Of a stretch of DNA of 64,000 nt, positions 43,607 to 54,888 are shown in pieces. The position numbers and the translations under genes were made by a program. Every line of letters begins with the position of its first letter. Positions within the stretch are counted from its first letter, which is position 1. The DNA comes from Luteibacter jiangsuensis (GTDB taxonomy: Bacteria > Pseudomonadota > Gammaproteobacteria > Xanthomonadales > Rhodanobacteraceae): contig NZ_JAAQQR010000001.1 of NCBI RefSeq assembly GCF_011742555.1, positions 310,001 through 374,000 on the forward strand. The letters run 5' to 3'. The notes under the pieces were generated by a model. That model saw nothing but the letters and a program-made list of their open reading frames with translations. It was not told the DNA's origin and made no database searches.

Positions 43607-44377
43607 TCAGGCCGCCGAAGCGTACTGCGCGTATTTCGACGTCTTCAGCCAGGTCGGGAAATCGATCTTTCCCAGGTGCGCACCCTGCCCCGCGACCAGG
43701 GAATCCGGCTGGAGCCGCGCGCCGAAGTAAGGAGCGTTCGCGTCGCCCACGACGTCGTGCGGGTCCTTCACGATCCTGAGGAAGCGGGCGACAAGGTCGG
43801 CCATGGGGAATTTCTCCGGCCCGCCGATCTCCACGATGCCGTTGACCGGCTTGCCAAGCGTGCCGGCGGTCACGGCGTCGGCGACCTCGTCCGACGCGAT
43901 CGGCTGGATGTAGGCGGTGGGAAGGGTGATGCTGCCGCTCGCGGCGGCGGACTGTGCGATGCCGCCGAGAAATTCGAAGAACTGCGTGGAGCGGATGATG
44001 GAGTAAGGGATACCGGATGTGGCGACGATCCGTTCCTGCGCCACCTTCGCGCGAAGATATTCGCTATCGGTCAACCTGTCGGCACCGACCACGGACAATG
44101 CCACGTGGTGGGTAACGCCGGCCCGCTTTTCGGCCGCGACAAGGTGCCGGCCCGCCGTCTCGAAGAATTCGAGCACCTGCGGCCCCACGAAAACAGGCGA
44201 ATTGGCAAGGTCCAGCACGGCATCGACGCCTACCATCGCGGCGTCCAGTCCTTCCCCGGTGAGGGTATTCACGCCCGAGGACGGCGATGCCGCAATGGCT
44301 TCATGGCCCTTCGCGCGCAGGCGCTCCACCACTTTGCTACCGATGAGGCCGGTGCCGCCGATGACGAGGATTTTCAT
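43607..44377 (-). CDS. NAD(P)-binding atypical SDR / NmrA-like epimerase family protein
   Basis: Short 256-residue Rossmann protein starting MKILVIGGTGLIGSKVVERL, the dinucleotide-binding motif GxxGxxG. It continues with VDAVLDLANSPVFVG, HHVALSVVGADRLTDSEYLR and a Tyr-less active region, typical of NmrA/YtfG-like atypical SDRs (quinone or redox-linked). GGAGG lies 8 nt before the ATG. Genes of this group are one of the standard partners of ECF41 sigma factors, and such a sigma gene lies 2.5 kb away. The substrate is unknown. Confidence 0.87.
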   Translation of the reverse strand: MKILVIGGTGLIGSKVVERLRAKGHEAIAASPSSGVNTLTGEGLDAAMVGVDAVLDLANSPVFVGPQVLEFFETAGRHLVAAEKRAGVTHHVALSVVGADRLTDSEYLRAKVAQERIVATSGIPYSIIRSTQFFEFLGGIAQSAAASGSITLPTAYIQPIASDEVADAVTAGTLGKPVNGIVEIGGPEKFPMADLVARFLRIVKDPHDVVGDANAPYFGARLQPDSLVAGQGAHLGKIDFPTWLKTSKYAQYASAA

Positions 44378-44452
44378 GGTCGTGACCTCCGTTGAACGTC
44401 GAATCATCGTAGGTTCCGTCGTCGGCACCCGGAAGCACCGTCGACGGGCTCA

Positions 44453-45451
44453 CTATGTTGCCGCTGCGACACCAATGGGCAGGCGACTGCCACATTCCAG
44501 ATCCAACGCACGAATCGCAGCGATCATGAAGTCGATGAACACACGGATACGAGATGGCAGTTGCCGTCGGCTCTGGTAGCACACGTAGTGGCCACGATCG
44601 TCGGGGGCGTATTGGGGGAGACACGCCACCAGGCGCCCCGAGCGCAGGTAGTCGGATACCTGGTACCCCGCGAGTTGACCGAGGCCGCGCCCGTCGAGCA
44701 CCGCTTGCAGCACGAGATCGGTGTCGTTGAACACCTCCATGGCCGGGGGCAGCGCCTTGCGCAGACGACCGTCGACCTTGAACTCCCACTCGTCGATGCG
44801 CCCCGACCCCGCGCGGTAGTGGATACCGTGGTGCGCGGCCAGTGCCTCGACGCTGTCAATCGCGCCGTGGTCGCGCAGGTAACCGGGCGTGGCACAGACG
44901 AACATCTGCATCGGAACGACCTGACGCGCAACGATCTGGCTGTCTTCCATACGCCCGTTGCGGAAGGCGACATCGACGCGGTCGCCCGTGAAGTCGAACG
45001 GGCGATCGTCGAGCAACAGGTCGATCGCTATGCCCGGGTAGTTTTCGCGAAAGCGGTTCAGCAGCGGTGCCACCACCTTGCGTCCGAATCCAACCGGTGC
45101 GCCTATCCGCAGTTGGCCGCGCGGCGGGCCGTCTCGCAGTTCGCGCATGTCGTCGAGGGCCTGGGCGATCTTCTCCACACCGGGATGGCAGTTCTCGAAG
45201 AATATCTCCCCCTCGCGTGTAAGTGCCGTGCTGCGAGTGGTGCGCGAGAAAAGCCGGGCGCCCACCTGCTGTTCCAGCTTCTGCACGCTGCGACTGACTG
45301 CCGACCGGCCGATACCGAGGCGATCCGCGGCCCGCGCGAAACTGCCTTCGTTCACCACGGCGATGAAGGCAATCACCCCTGCGTAACTCGCCGAGAACGA
45401 AGTGGCGAGCGCGTCAGCGCCCCCGCAAACCGACGGCGGATAGGAGTTCAT
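44453..45451 (-). CDS. LysR-family transcriptional regulator (DsdA/PecT-like subgroup)
   Basis: The 332-residue regulator has a 23-residue leader, then the helix-turn-helix (VNEGSFARAADRLGIGRSAV, VGARLFSRTTRSTALTREGE). The periplasmic-binding-like effector domain starts around residue 110 (GQLRIGAPVGFGRKVVAPLL). This is the AaeR/DmlR-like branch that often controls a neighbouring oxidoreductase gene. The ATG at 45451 has GAGGA 6 nt upstream and overlaps the stop of the sigma region 4 gene by 4 bp. The NAD(P)-binding gene follows on the same strand. Confidence 0.9.
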   Translation of the reverse strand: MNSYPPSVCGGADALATSFSASYAGVIAFIAVVNEGSFARAADRLGIGRSAVSRSVQKLEQQVGARLFSRTTRSTALTREGEIFFENCHPGVEKIAQALDDMRELRDGPPRGQLRIGAPVGFGRKVVAPLLNRFRENYPGIAIDLLLDDRPFDFTGDRVDVAFRNGRMEDSQIVARQVVPMQMFVCATPGYLRDHGAIDSVEALAAHHGIHYRAGSGRIDEWEFKVDGRLRKALPPAMEVFNDTDLVLQAVLDGRGLGQLAGYQVSDYLRSGRLVACLPQYAPDDRGHYVCYQSRRQLPSRIRVFIDFMIAAIRALDLECGSRLPIGVAAAT

Positions 45452-45732
45452 GACTGATCCTCGTTTCGGAGCGGAGCCCGGCTGGCGCCGGCCTCCTGTA
45501 TGAAGGAGCGCGCGACCCGAAGGAGTTCGCGACAGGCCGCGGCGTCGCGGCGCAGCAGCCGGGACACCTCGTCGATACCGGCTTCGAAGATGTCGCACAT
45601 CAGGAAGGCCACGCGGGCATCCGCCGGCAGGGCTTCCAATGTGTCCAGCAAGGCGATGACAACGGCATCCAGCGGCTGCTGCGTCGATAGCTGTCTGCGC
45701 AGACTTTCGTAGAGGGAGATATGAGGGTCCAT
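45448..45732 (-). CDS. Stand-alone sigma-70 region 4-like protein
   Basis: A 94-residue product (MDPHISLYESLRRQLSTQQP) whose second half reads like sigma region 4: LLDTLEALPADARVAFLMCD, then SRLLRRDAAACRELLRVARS. This matches the 'Ser/Ala-Ala-Cys-Arg-x-Leu' helix of ECF41-type factors such as the one at 46844 (EAACRQLVHRAK). There is no region 2, so it cannot be a full sigma factor; it could be a co-sigma, an anti-sigma decoy, or a remnant. The ATG at 45732 lies 8 nt after a CGTC -10 motif, implying a nearly leaderless mRNA. Confidence 0.72.
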   Translation of the reverse strand: MDPHISLYESLRRQLSTQQPLDAVVIALLDTLEALPADARVAFLMCDIFEAGIDEVSRLLRRDAAACRELLRVARSFIQEAGASRAPLRNEDQS

Positions 45733-45740
45733 ACCCCATA

Positions 45741-45767
45741 GACGCGGCAGCCAGCCGCGCTGTGACA
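45741..45767 (-). promoter_or_regulatory. ECF41-type promoter of the sigma4-lysR-SDR-osmC operon
   Basis: On the minus strand 45767-45761 is TGTCACA, followed by exactly 16 bp and CGTC (45744-45741). This matches the promoter form recalled for ECF41 sigma factors (TGTCACA-N16-CGTC). The first gene's ATG is 8 nt beyond the -10. The ECF41 gene is 1.1 kb away and has a similar site. Confidence 0.8.
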
Positions 45768-45872
45768 AGGCGATTGGTGTCCGGCGGGCAACACCGTGAG
45801 CACGACCGCGTGCCTACTCCGCGCGACCGGCCGGCCATAGCCTTTCGCTCGTCTCCCACAGAGTACCTACCC

Positions 45873-46352
45873 ATGACGCAACGCCTCGATTACATGCAGC
45901 AGTCCCCGGACATGGTCAAGAAGCTCATGGAGCTCAGTGCCCTGTACAAGAAGTCGACCCTGGGCGACACGATCAACGACCTGGTTAACATCCGCGCCTC
46001 GCAACTGAATGGCTGCGCCTTTTGCGTGGACATGCACAACAAGGAAGCGAAGCTCCACGGCGAGCGCGAATTGCGCCTTTACCACGTGGCCATCTGGCGG
46101 GAATCGCCCCTGTTCGAGCCGCGCGAGCGCGCCGCGCTGGCCTGGACCGAAGCACTGACCCAGATTCCCGAACACGGCGTTCCCGACGAACTCTACGAAC
46201 GCGTTCGTGGCCAGTTCTCCGAAAAGGAACTCTCCGACCTGACGTTCCAGATCATGGTCATCAACGCATGGAACCGCGCCAACGTGGCCTTCCTTCCCGT
46301 GCCCGGCGCGTTCGACAAGGCGTGGGGCCTGGACAAGGCGGGCCTCTCCTGA
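45873..46352 (+). CDS. Carboxymuconolactone decarboxylase family protein (AhpD-like)
   Basis: Probable alkylhydroperoxidase-type redox protein. The 159-residue product contains the AhpD-like active site GCAFCVDMHNKEAK (CxxC plus His) and the helical CMD fold (ERAALAWTEALTQIPEHGVP). The ATG at 45873 yields the family's usual start MTQRLDY. CMD proteins are the most frequent genomic partner of ECF41 sigma factors, and one is encoded 0.5 kb downstream on the same strand. No ECF41-type promoter is seen directly upstream of it. Confidence 0.92.
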   Translation: MTQRLDYMQQSPDMVKKLMELSALYKKSTLGDTINDLVNIRASQLNGCAFCVDMHNKEAKLHGERELRLYHVAIWRESPLFEPRERAALAWTEALTQIPEHGVPDELYERVRGQFSEKELSDLTFQIMVINAWNRANVAFLPVPGAFDKAWGLDKAGLS

Positions 46353-46375
46353 GCCCAGCAACCGAGGATTCCACC

Positions 46376-46789
46376 ATGCGTACCGCCAAGCTGCTCGCCC
46401 TCCTCCTCGCCGTCGTCCCGGCACTCGCCCTGGCCCAGAAGGATCCCGCCGACGGCGCACCCCAGCCCGACGTCAAAGACCTCATGACGAAGGCGCTGAA
46501 AGACAACCCGGGCAAGGAAATCACCCTGATTTCCGTGGATTACCCGCCCGGCGCCATCGAGCACGTACACCGTCACGACGCCCACGCCATGCTTTACGTG
46601 ATCGAAGGCAACATCGTGATGGGCGTGAAAGGCAAGCCGGAGCAGACCTTGAACGCCGGCGACACCTTCTACGAAGGCCCCGACGACATCCACACCGTGG
46701 GCCGCAACGCGAGCAAGACCGAGCCGGCACGGTTCGTGGTGTTCATCCTGAAGGACAAGGGCAAGCCCCTGGTGATGCCCGTCCACTGA
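46376..46789 (+). CDS. Secreted cupin-domain protein
   Basis: The 137-residue protein has a signal peptide (MRTAKLLALLLAVVPALALA) and a single cupin barrel. The metal-binding motif 1 is PPGAIEHVHRHDAHAMLYVI (His ligands and Glu) and motif 2 is GDTFYEGPDDIHTVGRNAS. GAGG lies upstream of the ATG, and the gene follows the CMD gene by 23 bp. Export of a metal-binding cupin beside an AhpD-like protein and an OsmC protein suggests a periplasmic or redox-detoxification role; the substrate is unknown. Confidence 0.9.
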   Translation: MRTAKLLALLLAVVPALALAQKDPADGAPQPDVKDLMTKALKDNPGKEITLISVDYPPGAIEHVHRHDAHAMLYVIEGNIVMGVKGKPEQTLNAGDTFYEGPDDIHTVGRNASKTEPARFVVFILKDKGKPLVMPVH

Positions 46790-46807
46790 GCGATTTTGCC
46801 CAAGACG

Positions 46808-46834
46808 CGTCACACGCGCGGTGGCACAATCGTC
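46808..46834 (+). promoter_or_regulatory. ECF41-type autoregulatory promoter
   Basis: CGTCACA (46808-46814), 16 bp, then CGTC (46831-46834). This differs by one base from the TGTCACA-N16-CGTC site on the other strand at 45767-45741. It lies 9 bp before the ATG at 46844 (3 bp before the ATG at 46838), which points to leaderless translation of the sigma gene. Confidence 0.7.
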
Positions 46835-46843
46835 TGAATGGGT

Positions 46844-47743
46844 ATGAACGAAGCCACCGCTGTTTTCTCAGCCCTGCGACCGCGCCTGCACGGCATCGCC
46901 TACCGGATGCTCGGCTCCGTGGCGGAATCGGAGGACGTGGTCCAGGACATCTGGCTGAGCTGGAACGGCATCGAGCACCACACCGTCGAGAATCCCGAGG
47001 CCTGGCTGGTGGCCGCCACCACACGGCGTGCCATCGACCGCCTGCGTGCCGCCAAGGCCCGGCGCGAGGACTATGTGGGCATCTGGCTGCCGGAGCCGAT
47101 CCTCACCGACGAGGGCGCGTCGCCCGAAGAGTTGCAGGAGCTGGCGAGCGACGTCTCCGTCGCGTTCCTCCTGCTGCTCGAACGCCTTTCCCCGGAAGCG
47201 CGTGCCGCGTTCATCCTCCGCGAGGTGCTGGATGCCGACTACCCCGAGATCGCCGACGCCCTAGGCAAGAGCGAGGCGGCTTGTCGCCAGCTTGTGCACC
47301 GGGCCAAGGACCAGCTGCGCGACGAGCGTCCGCGCCAGACCGTACCGCACGACACCCACCTTGGCCTGATGCGCCGTTTCGCCGACGCGATGATGCGCGG
47401 CGACTTCCAGACGCTAAGGTCGCTGCTGGCCGTGGACGCGGATCTGCGGGGCGACGGCGGCGGCAAAGTCACCACGTTCCCGAAACCGATGGTCGGCGGC
47501 CAGCGTATCGCCCAGCTGTTCTTCGCCACGCACCTGCGGTACGGCGACGGGGTGCAGGTGCGCCTTGCGCGCATCAATGGCGAATGGTCGCTGCTGCGTT
47601 ATCTCGACGGCGCACTGGAATCGGCACAGACGTATGTCACCGACGGGGAGAAGATCCTCAGCATCCACGTGCAGCGCAATCCGGACAAGCTTGCCCGGAT
47701 TGCGCGTGGGTTGCAGGGGTTCTCGGGCGAGGCTCAGCTGTAG
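46844..47743 (+). CDS. ECF41-group RNA polymerase sigma factor with SnoaL-like C-terminal domain
   Basis: The 299-residue product has sigma region 2 (about 5-75: LRPRLHGIAYRMLGSVAESE, DVVQDIWLSWNGIEH) and the ECF41 linker motif WLPEPILT. Region 4 follows (about 105-165), then a fused NTF2/SnoaL-like regulatory domain with the conserved DGGGK motif (near 205). That C-terminal domain replaces a separate anti-sigma factor. The ATG at 46844 is preferred by promoter geometry; an ATG at 46838 adds two residues. It ends 10 bp inside the convergent greA end. Neighbouring CMD, SDR and OsmC genes fit the ECF41 context. Confidence 0.93.
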   Translation: MNEATAVFSALRPRLHGIAYRMLGSVAESEDVVQDIWLSWNGIEHHTVENPEAWLVAATTRRAIDRLRAAKARREDYVGIWLPEPILTDEGASPEELQELASDVSVAFLLLLERLSPEARAAFILREVLDADYPEIADALGKSEAACRQLVHRAKDQLRDERPRQTVPHDTHLGLMRRFADAMMRGDFQTLRSLLAVDADLRGDGGGKVTTFPKPMVGGQRIAQLFFATHLRYGDGVQVRLARINGEWSLLRYLDGALESAQTYVTDGEKILSIHVQRNPDKLARIARGLQGFSGEAQL

Positions 47744-48212
47744 CGGACGCCCGTGATTTCGTAGTTCTTCACGCCGTTCGGCGCCTTGAACTCGAACTCG
47801 TCGCCCTCGCTCTTGCCGATGAGCGCGCGCGCGATCGGCGACGACACGGCAATGAGGTTCTGCTTGATGTCGGCTTCAATGTCGCCAACGATCGTGTAGG
47901 TCACTTCCGCGTCGCTATCGAGATCCACGAGGTCGACGATGGCGCCGAAGACGATCTTCTTGCCCGGGTTCAAGCGTTCGGTGTCGATCACCTCGGAGTT
48001 CGACAGCGCAGCCTCCAGCTCGTTGATACGGCCTTCGTTGAAGCCGTGCAGCTCGCGCGCCGCGTGGTATTCGGCGTTTTCCTTCAGGTCGCCGTGCGCG
48101 CGGGCCTCTGCCACGGCGTTGATCAGTTCCTGGCGCTTCGGGCCCTTGAGTTGTTCCAGCTCGGCGCGGAGACGATCCGCGCCCTTCTTGGTCAGCGGGG
48201 GACGTGTGCTGC

Positions 48213-48216
<4 letters not shown>
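47734..48216 (-). CDS. greA: Transcription elongation factor GreA
   Basis: Rescues backtracked RNA polymerase by stimulating transcript cleavage. The 160-residue protein has the N-terminal coiled coil with [20 protein letters not shown] and the tip residues Asp/Glu in [14 protein letters not shown]. The C-terminal FKBP-like domain includes [20 protein letters not shown] and [10 protein letters not shown]. The ATG at 48216 has AAGGAG upstream and overlaps the carB stop by 4 bp. carA-carB-greA is a common gammaproteobacterial arrangement. Confidence 0.96.
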
Positions 48217-51440
<3,224 letters not shown>

Positions 51441-51491
51441 GCTTTTCTCTCGCAAATCGATGGCGTGGGAGGACGGCGTTGAAACAGGGCG

Positions 51492-52634
51492 TCAGGACGC
51501 CTTCTTCGCCTTGTGCGCTTCCATCGCGGCAATGAACGTGTCGAACAGGTAGCCGACGTCTTCCGGACCCGGGCTGGCTTCCGGGTGGCCCTGGAAGCAG
51601 AACGCGGGGCGGTCGGTGAGGGCGAAGCCCTGCAGCGAGCCGTCGAACAGCGAGGTGTGGGTGACGCGGACGTTGGCCGGCAGCGTGGCGGGATCCACGG
51701 CGAAACCGTGGTTCTGCGAGCTGATCAGCACGCGGCCCGTGTCGTGGTCCTTCACGGGGTGGTTCGCGCCGTGGTGGCCGAACTTCATCTTCAGAGTCTT
51801 GGCGCCCACGGCCAACGCCATGATCTGGTGGCCGAGGCAGATGCCGAAGGTGGGAATCTTCGTGTCGAGGATCTGCTTCGTCGATTCGATGGCGTAGTCG
51901 CAAGCGGCCGGGTCGCCCGGGCCGTTGGCGAGGAAGACGCCGTCGGGGTTCATGGCGAGCACCTCGGCGGCCGGCGTTTGGGCCGGAACCACCGTGATGT
52001 CGACCCCACGGCCGGCGAGCAGGCGCAGGATGTTCTGCTTCACGCCGAAGTCGTACGCCACCACCTTGAATTTCTTCGGCGCGTTGTAGAACGCCTGCTT
52101 GTCGAGGTCGTACACGCCTTCGGACCACTGGTAGGTCTTGGTGGTGCTCACTACCTTGGCCAGGTCCATGCCGTTCAGGCCGGGGAAAGCCCTCGCTTTC
52201 GCCACCGCGGCGTCGGCGTCGATGGCGTCGCCGGCGACGATGCAGCCGTTCAGCGCGCCCTTCTCGCGAAGGATGCGGGTGAGCCGCCGCGTGTCGATGC
52301 CCGCGATGGCGACGATGCCATGGCGCTGGAGGTAGTGTGGCAGCGGTTCGACGCTGCGCCAGTTGCTGGCCAGGCGCGGCACGTCGCGCACGATGAGCCC
52401 GGCCGCGTGGACGCGGTCGGCCTCGACGTCGACGTCGTTGGTACCGGTGTTGCCGATGTGCGGGTACGTGAGGGTGACGATCTGGCGGGAGTACGACGGG
52501 TCGGTCAGGATTTCCTGATAACCGGTCATGGCGGTGTTGAACACCACCTCGCCGACTGTCTCACCGCGGGCACCGACCGCGTGGCCGTGAAAAACGCTGC
52601 CGTCTTCGAGAGCAAGCAGAGCAGGAGTACGCAT
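51492..52634 (-). CDS. carA: Carbamoyl-phosphate synthase small (glutaminase) subunit
   Basis: Hydrolyses glutamine to feed ammonia to CarB. The 380-residue protein has the CPSase small-chain N-domain ([20 protein letters not shown]). The class I glutamine amidotransferase domain has the nucleophile loop [20 protein letters not shown] (Cys) and the His/Glu in [12 protein letters not shown]. The 214-bp gap to the divergent oxygenase gene holds its promoter. I see no obvious PyrR- or leader-peptide attenuator. Confidence 0.97.
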   Translation of the reverse strand: MRTPALLALEDGSVFHGHAVGARGETVGEVVFNTAMTGYQEILTDPSYSRQIVTLTYPHIGNTGTNDVDVEADRVHAAGLIVRDVPRLASNWRSVEPLPHYLQRHGIVAIAGIDTRRLTRILREKGALNGCIVAGDAIDADAAVAKARAFPGLNGMDLAKVVSTTKTYQWSEGVYDLDKQAFYNAPKKFKVVAYDFGVKQNILRLLAGRGVDITVVPAQTPAAEVLAMNPDGVFLANGPGDPAACDYAIESTKQILDTKIPTFGICLGHQIMALAVGAKTLKMKFGHHGANHPVKDHDTGRVLISSQNHGFAVDPATLPANVRVTHTSLFDGSLQGFALTDRPAFCFQGHPEASPGPEDVGYLFDTFIAAMEAHKAKKAS

Positions 52635-52848
52635 GGGATGGCCGCCTTCGGGTGCAGCAAAGCCCGCAAGCCAGCGTGAAGCGGCTCGTGGGCCTTGGGG
52701 AAAAGGAATCGTTGGGCGGGTAAGAATGATAGGTGACAGGAACGTTTCTGTCCACCGGAAACGACGGATGAATGTGTGGGCAAATGCCGCGGGGAATGGC
52801 GCCTGTCACGATACAATGCCAGGAAGGAATCACCCGAGAACCGCCCGC

Positions 52849-53532
52849 ATGTTGCTCGACCCCGCCCGGCTGGAACGCCCCGACACCGACATCAGGCATG
52901 AACCGTTTTCGTTCATGATCGCGCACGGGCAGCTTCCGGACGAGGCGCGCGGCGACCTCGACCGCGATTTTCCCCAATATGGCAGTGCGGGGTTCTTCCC
53001 CTACGACGCCAGCGACTGCGGCCCGTCGGTGAACGAGCTGGTGGCGCAGATGACCTCGCGGGAATTTTCGGCGGCGATCGGCCGCCACCTGGGCATCGAG
53101 GGGCTGGAGAACTACCCCACCCTGGTTACCCTGTGCCGGCTGCTGAACCGCCGGCACGGCACGATCCACACCGACAGCAAGTCGAAGATCGCCACGGCGC
53201 TCATCTATCTCAATCCGATGTGGCCGGATACCAGCGACGGCTGCCTGCGTTTTCTCCGCTCGATCAATGACATCGACGACGTCGTTGCGCCGGAGTTGAA
53301 GCCGCTCTACGGTGAGTTCGCCGTCTTTCGCCGCGCCGAGAACTCCTTCCACGGCCACCTGCCCTACGAGGGCGAGCGACGGGTGATCCAGGTGGCCTGG
53401 CTGACCTCGGAGGAAGAGAAGGCCCGGAAGACGAAGCGAGGCAAGTTTTCGCGGGCCTTCAAGAAGATCTTCGGCAAGCTGGACCGCAAGGTAGGCGCAG
53501 ACCGCGACCGCAACGCGTCCCACCCGGATTGA
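52849..53532 (+). CDS. 2-oxoglutarate/Fe(II)-dependent oxygenase family protein
   Basis: Predicted non-haem iron dioxygenase of 227 residues. The metal triad is visible: HTD in RRHGTIHTDSKSKIATALIY (His-x-Asp) and the distal His in NSFHGHLPYEGE, followed by the 2-oxoglutarate-binding Arg in ERRVIQVAWL. The C-terminal tail is Lys/Arg-rich. The ATG at 52849 is chosen; an in-frame ATG at 52816 lacks a ribosome-binding site. A TACAAT -10-like sequence is at 52812-52817. The substrate is unknown; sugar-nucleotide or polysaccharide modification is typical for relatives. Confidence 0.85.
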   Translation: MLLDPARLERPDTDIRHEPFSFMIAHGQLPDEARGDLDRDFPQYGSAGFFPYDASDCGPSVNELVAQMTSREFSAAIGRHLGIEGLENYPTLVTLCRLLNRRHGTIHTDSKSKIATALIYLNPMWPDTSDGCLRFLRSINDIDDVVAPELKPLYGEFAVFRRAENSFHGHLPYEGERRVIQVAWLTSEEEKARKTKRGKFSRAFKKIFGKLDRKVGADRDRNASHPD

Positions 53533-53536
53533 CTTT

Positions 53537-53619
53537 TGTGGGAGCCGGCTATGCCGGCGATCCCGCGGCAGCGGGCAGGCTTGCCGCAAGCACCCATCGC
53601 CGCTGAAGCGGCTCCCACA
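53537..53619 (-). repeat. Family A intergenic repeat, inverted copy
   Basis: Begins TGTGGGAGCCGGCTATGCCG 4 bp after the oxygenase stop and ends AGCGGCTCCCACA. A further fragment GGCTCCCACA follows at 53631-53640. It separates the convergent oxygenase and antiporter genes. Confidence 0.85.
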
Positions 53620-53657
53620 CAAAGCGGCGCGGCTCCCACAGAGGCGCCTCGCTACCG

Positions 53658-54665
53658 TCAACCCGCTCCGAAATACCACCCCACGAACAACGCAAACACG
53701 CCATAGAGCGCCCCGATCGGCATCAGCCAGCGCGCTTCCACGGCGCCGCGCCGGAACATCGCCCACAACGCCACGACCGCCACGGCGGTGATCGCGCCGG
53801 CCACGATCAGCGGCGTATCGAACAGCCACGGCGTGGCGAACAGGGCCAGCGAACTGGGAATGGTGGCCTGGATCATCATGGCCCCCGAAATGTTCGCCAG
53901 CGCCAGCCGCTCCTTGCCCTGCCTGACCCAGATCAAGGCGTTCACGGTCTCGGGCAGTTCCGTGGCAACGGGGCTCAGCACCAGCGCGACCAGGTGCGGC
54001 GAGAGGTGCAGGAATTCGCCCAGCGATTCGAGTTGCCAGACGAAGGTGCGCGAGGCGACGGCAATCACCAGCAGGGCAAGACCGGTCTGCAACACCACCC
54101 AGCCCATGGCCGGATTCGGATCGCCGCGGCGGAAGGTCAGCGGCTCCAGTTCCTCGTCCTCCGGGCCACTGGTGTCGTCGCGCATCTCGCGCCAGACGTA
54201 GAAGGCATAGGCAAGCAGGAAGAGCACGCCAAGCCATGGCTTCCATGCGAAGGCGACGAGGCCCAGGCCTATCTTCACGACGAAGATGCCGAGGAACCAG
54301 GCCTGGTCCCGGGCCAGGCGCCGGTTGTCCACGCGAACGCGCGAATCGTTCCGCTTCAACCGCTTGCGGCCGGCATATAAAGCGAATCCGACCACGGCAT
54401 AGGCGATGGTAGCCAGCACCAGCGGGCCGCCCAGGGCCGCCCCCACGCCGATGTCCTTCGCTTCCGGGGTCTTACCGAAGATGACAGCGACGAACGTCAC
54501 CGCGCTCTCGGGCAACGCCGTGCCGAAGGCCGCCAGCACTGTGCCCGTGGTGGTCGCACCGAGGTTGAGTTTGCGCCCGAACCATTCGACGCCGTTGACG
54601 AAGTACTCGCAGGCGAAATAGATGGCCCCGGCCGATACCAGGAACAGGAAACAGGTAAGGAGCAT
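53658..54665 (-). CDS. Sodium/calcium exchanger family (CaCA) membrane antiporter
   Basis: Inner-membrane cation antiporter of 335 residues with about ten hydrophobic helices. Both alpha-repeats are present: GTVLAAFGTALPESAVTFVA near residue 45 and VALVLSPVATELPETVNALI near 230, carrying the ion-binding Glu/Pro pairs. A hydrophilic Arg/Lys/Glu-rich loop lies after GRKRLKRNDSRVRVDNRR and another around DTSGPEDEELEPL. Between dapB and the oxygenase gene it stands alone. The transported ion (Ca2+, Na+ or H+) is not decidable from sequence. The 223-bp gap upstream of it, up to the dapB stop, shows no gene. Confidence 0.9.
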   Translation of the reverse strand: MLLTCFLFLVSAGAIYFACEYFVNGVEWFGRKLNLGATTTGTVLAAFGTALPESAVTFVAVIFGKTPEAKDIGVGAALGGPLVLATIAYAVVGFALYAGRKRLKRNDSRVRVDNRRLARDQAWFLGIFVVKIGLGLVAFAWKPWLGVLFLLAYAFYVWREMRDDTSGPEDEELEPLTFRRGDPNPAMGWVVLQTGLALLVIAVASRTFVWQLESLGEFLHLSPHLVALVLSPVATELPETVNALIWVRQGKERLALANISGAMMIQATIPSSLALFATPWLFDTPLIVAGAITAVAVVALWAMFRRGAVEARWLMPIGALYGVFALFVGWYFGAG

Positions 54666-54888
54666 GTTTTACACAAGGCCGGGCGAGCACGCGGAACCGA
54701 TGGCGCAACGACACGGCTCGCCCGGCCCGGGTGAGCATGTCGATGGCCAAAGGTCTCGCCGGGCCGGCGGGTGCGCGCTGCACTCCGCTGCCGTTCGCGC
54801 CATGGGGTCGTTGAACCACCAAGTCTGTTGACGCGAACTCCTCAGGGGGAAAGAGGATGGCTACTCCCCAATGACTTCGGCGCGGATG

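Noticed and set aside
53631-53640. A seventh full family A repeat
   Set aside because: Only the last ten bases (GGCTCCCACA) are present, so it is a fragment adjoining the copy at 53537.
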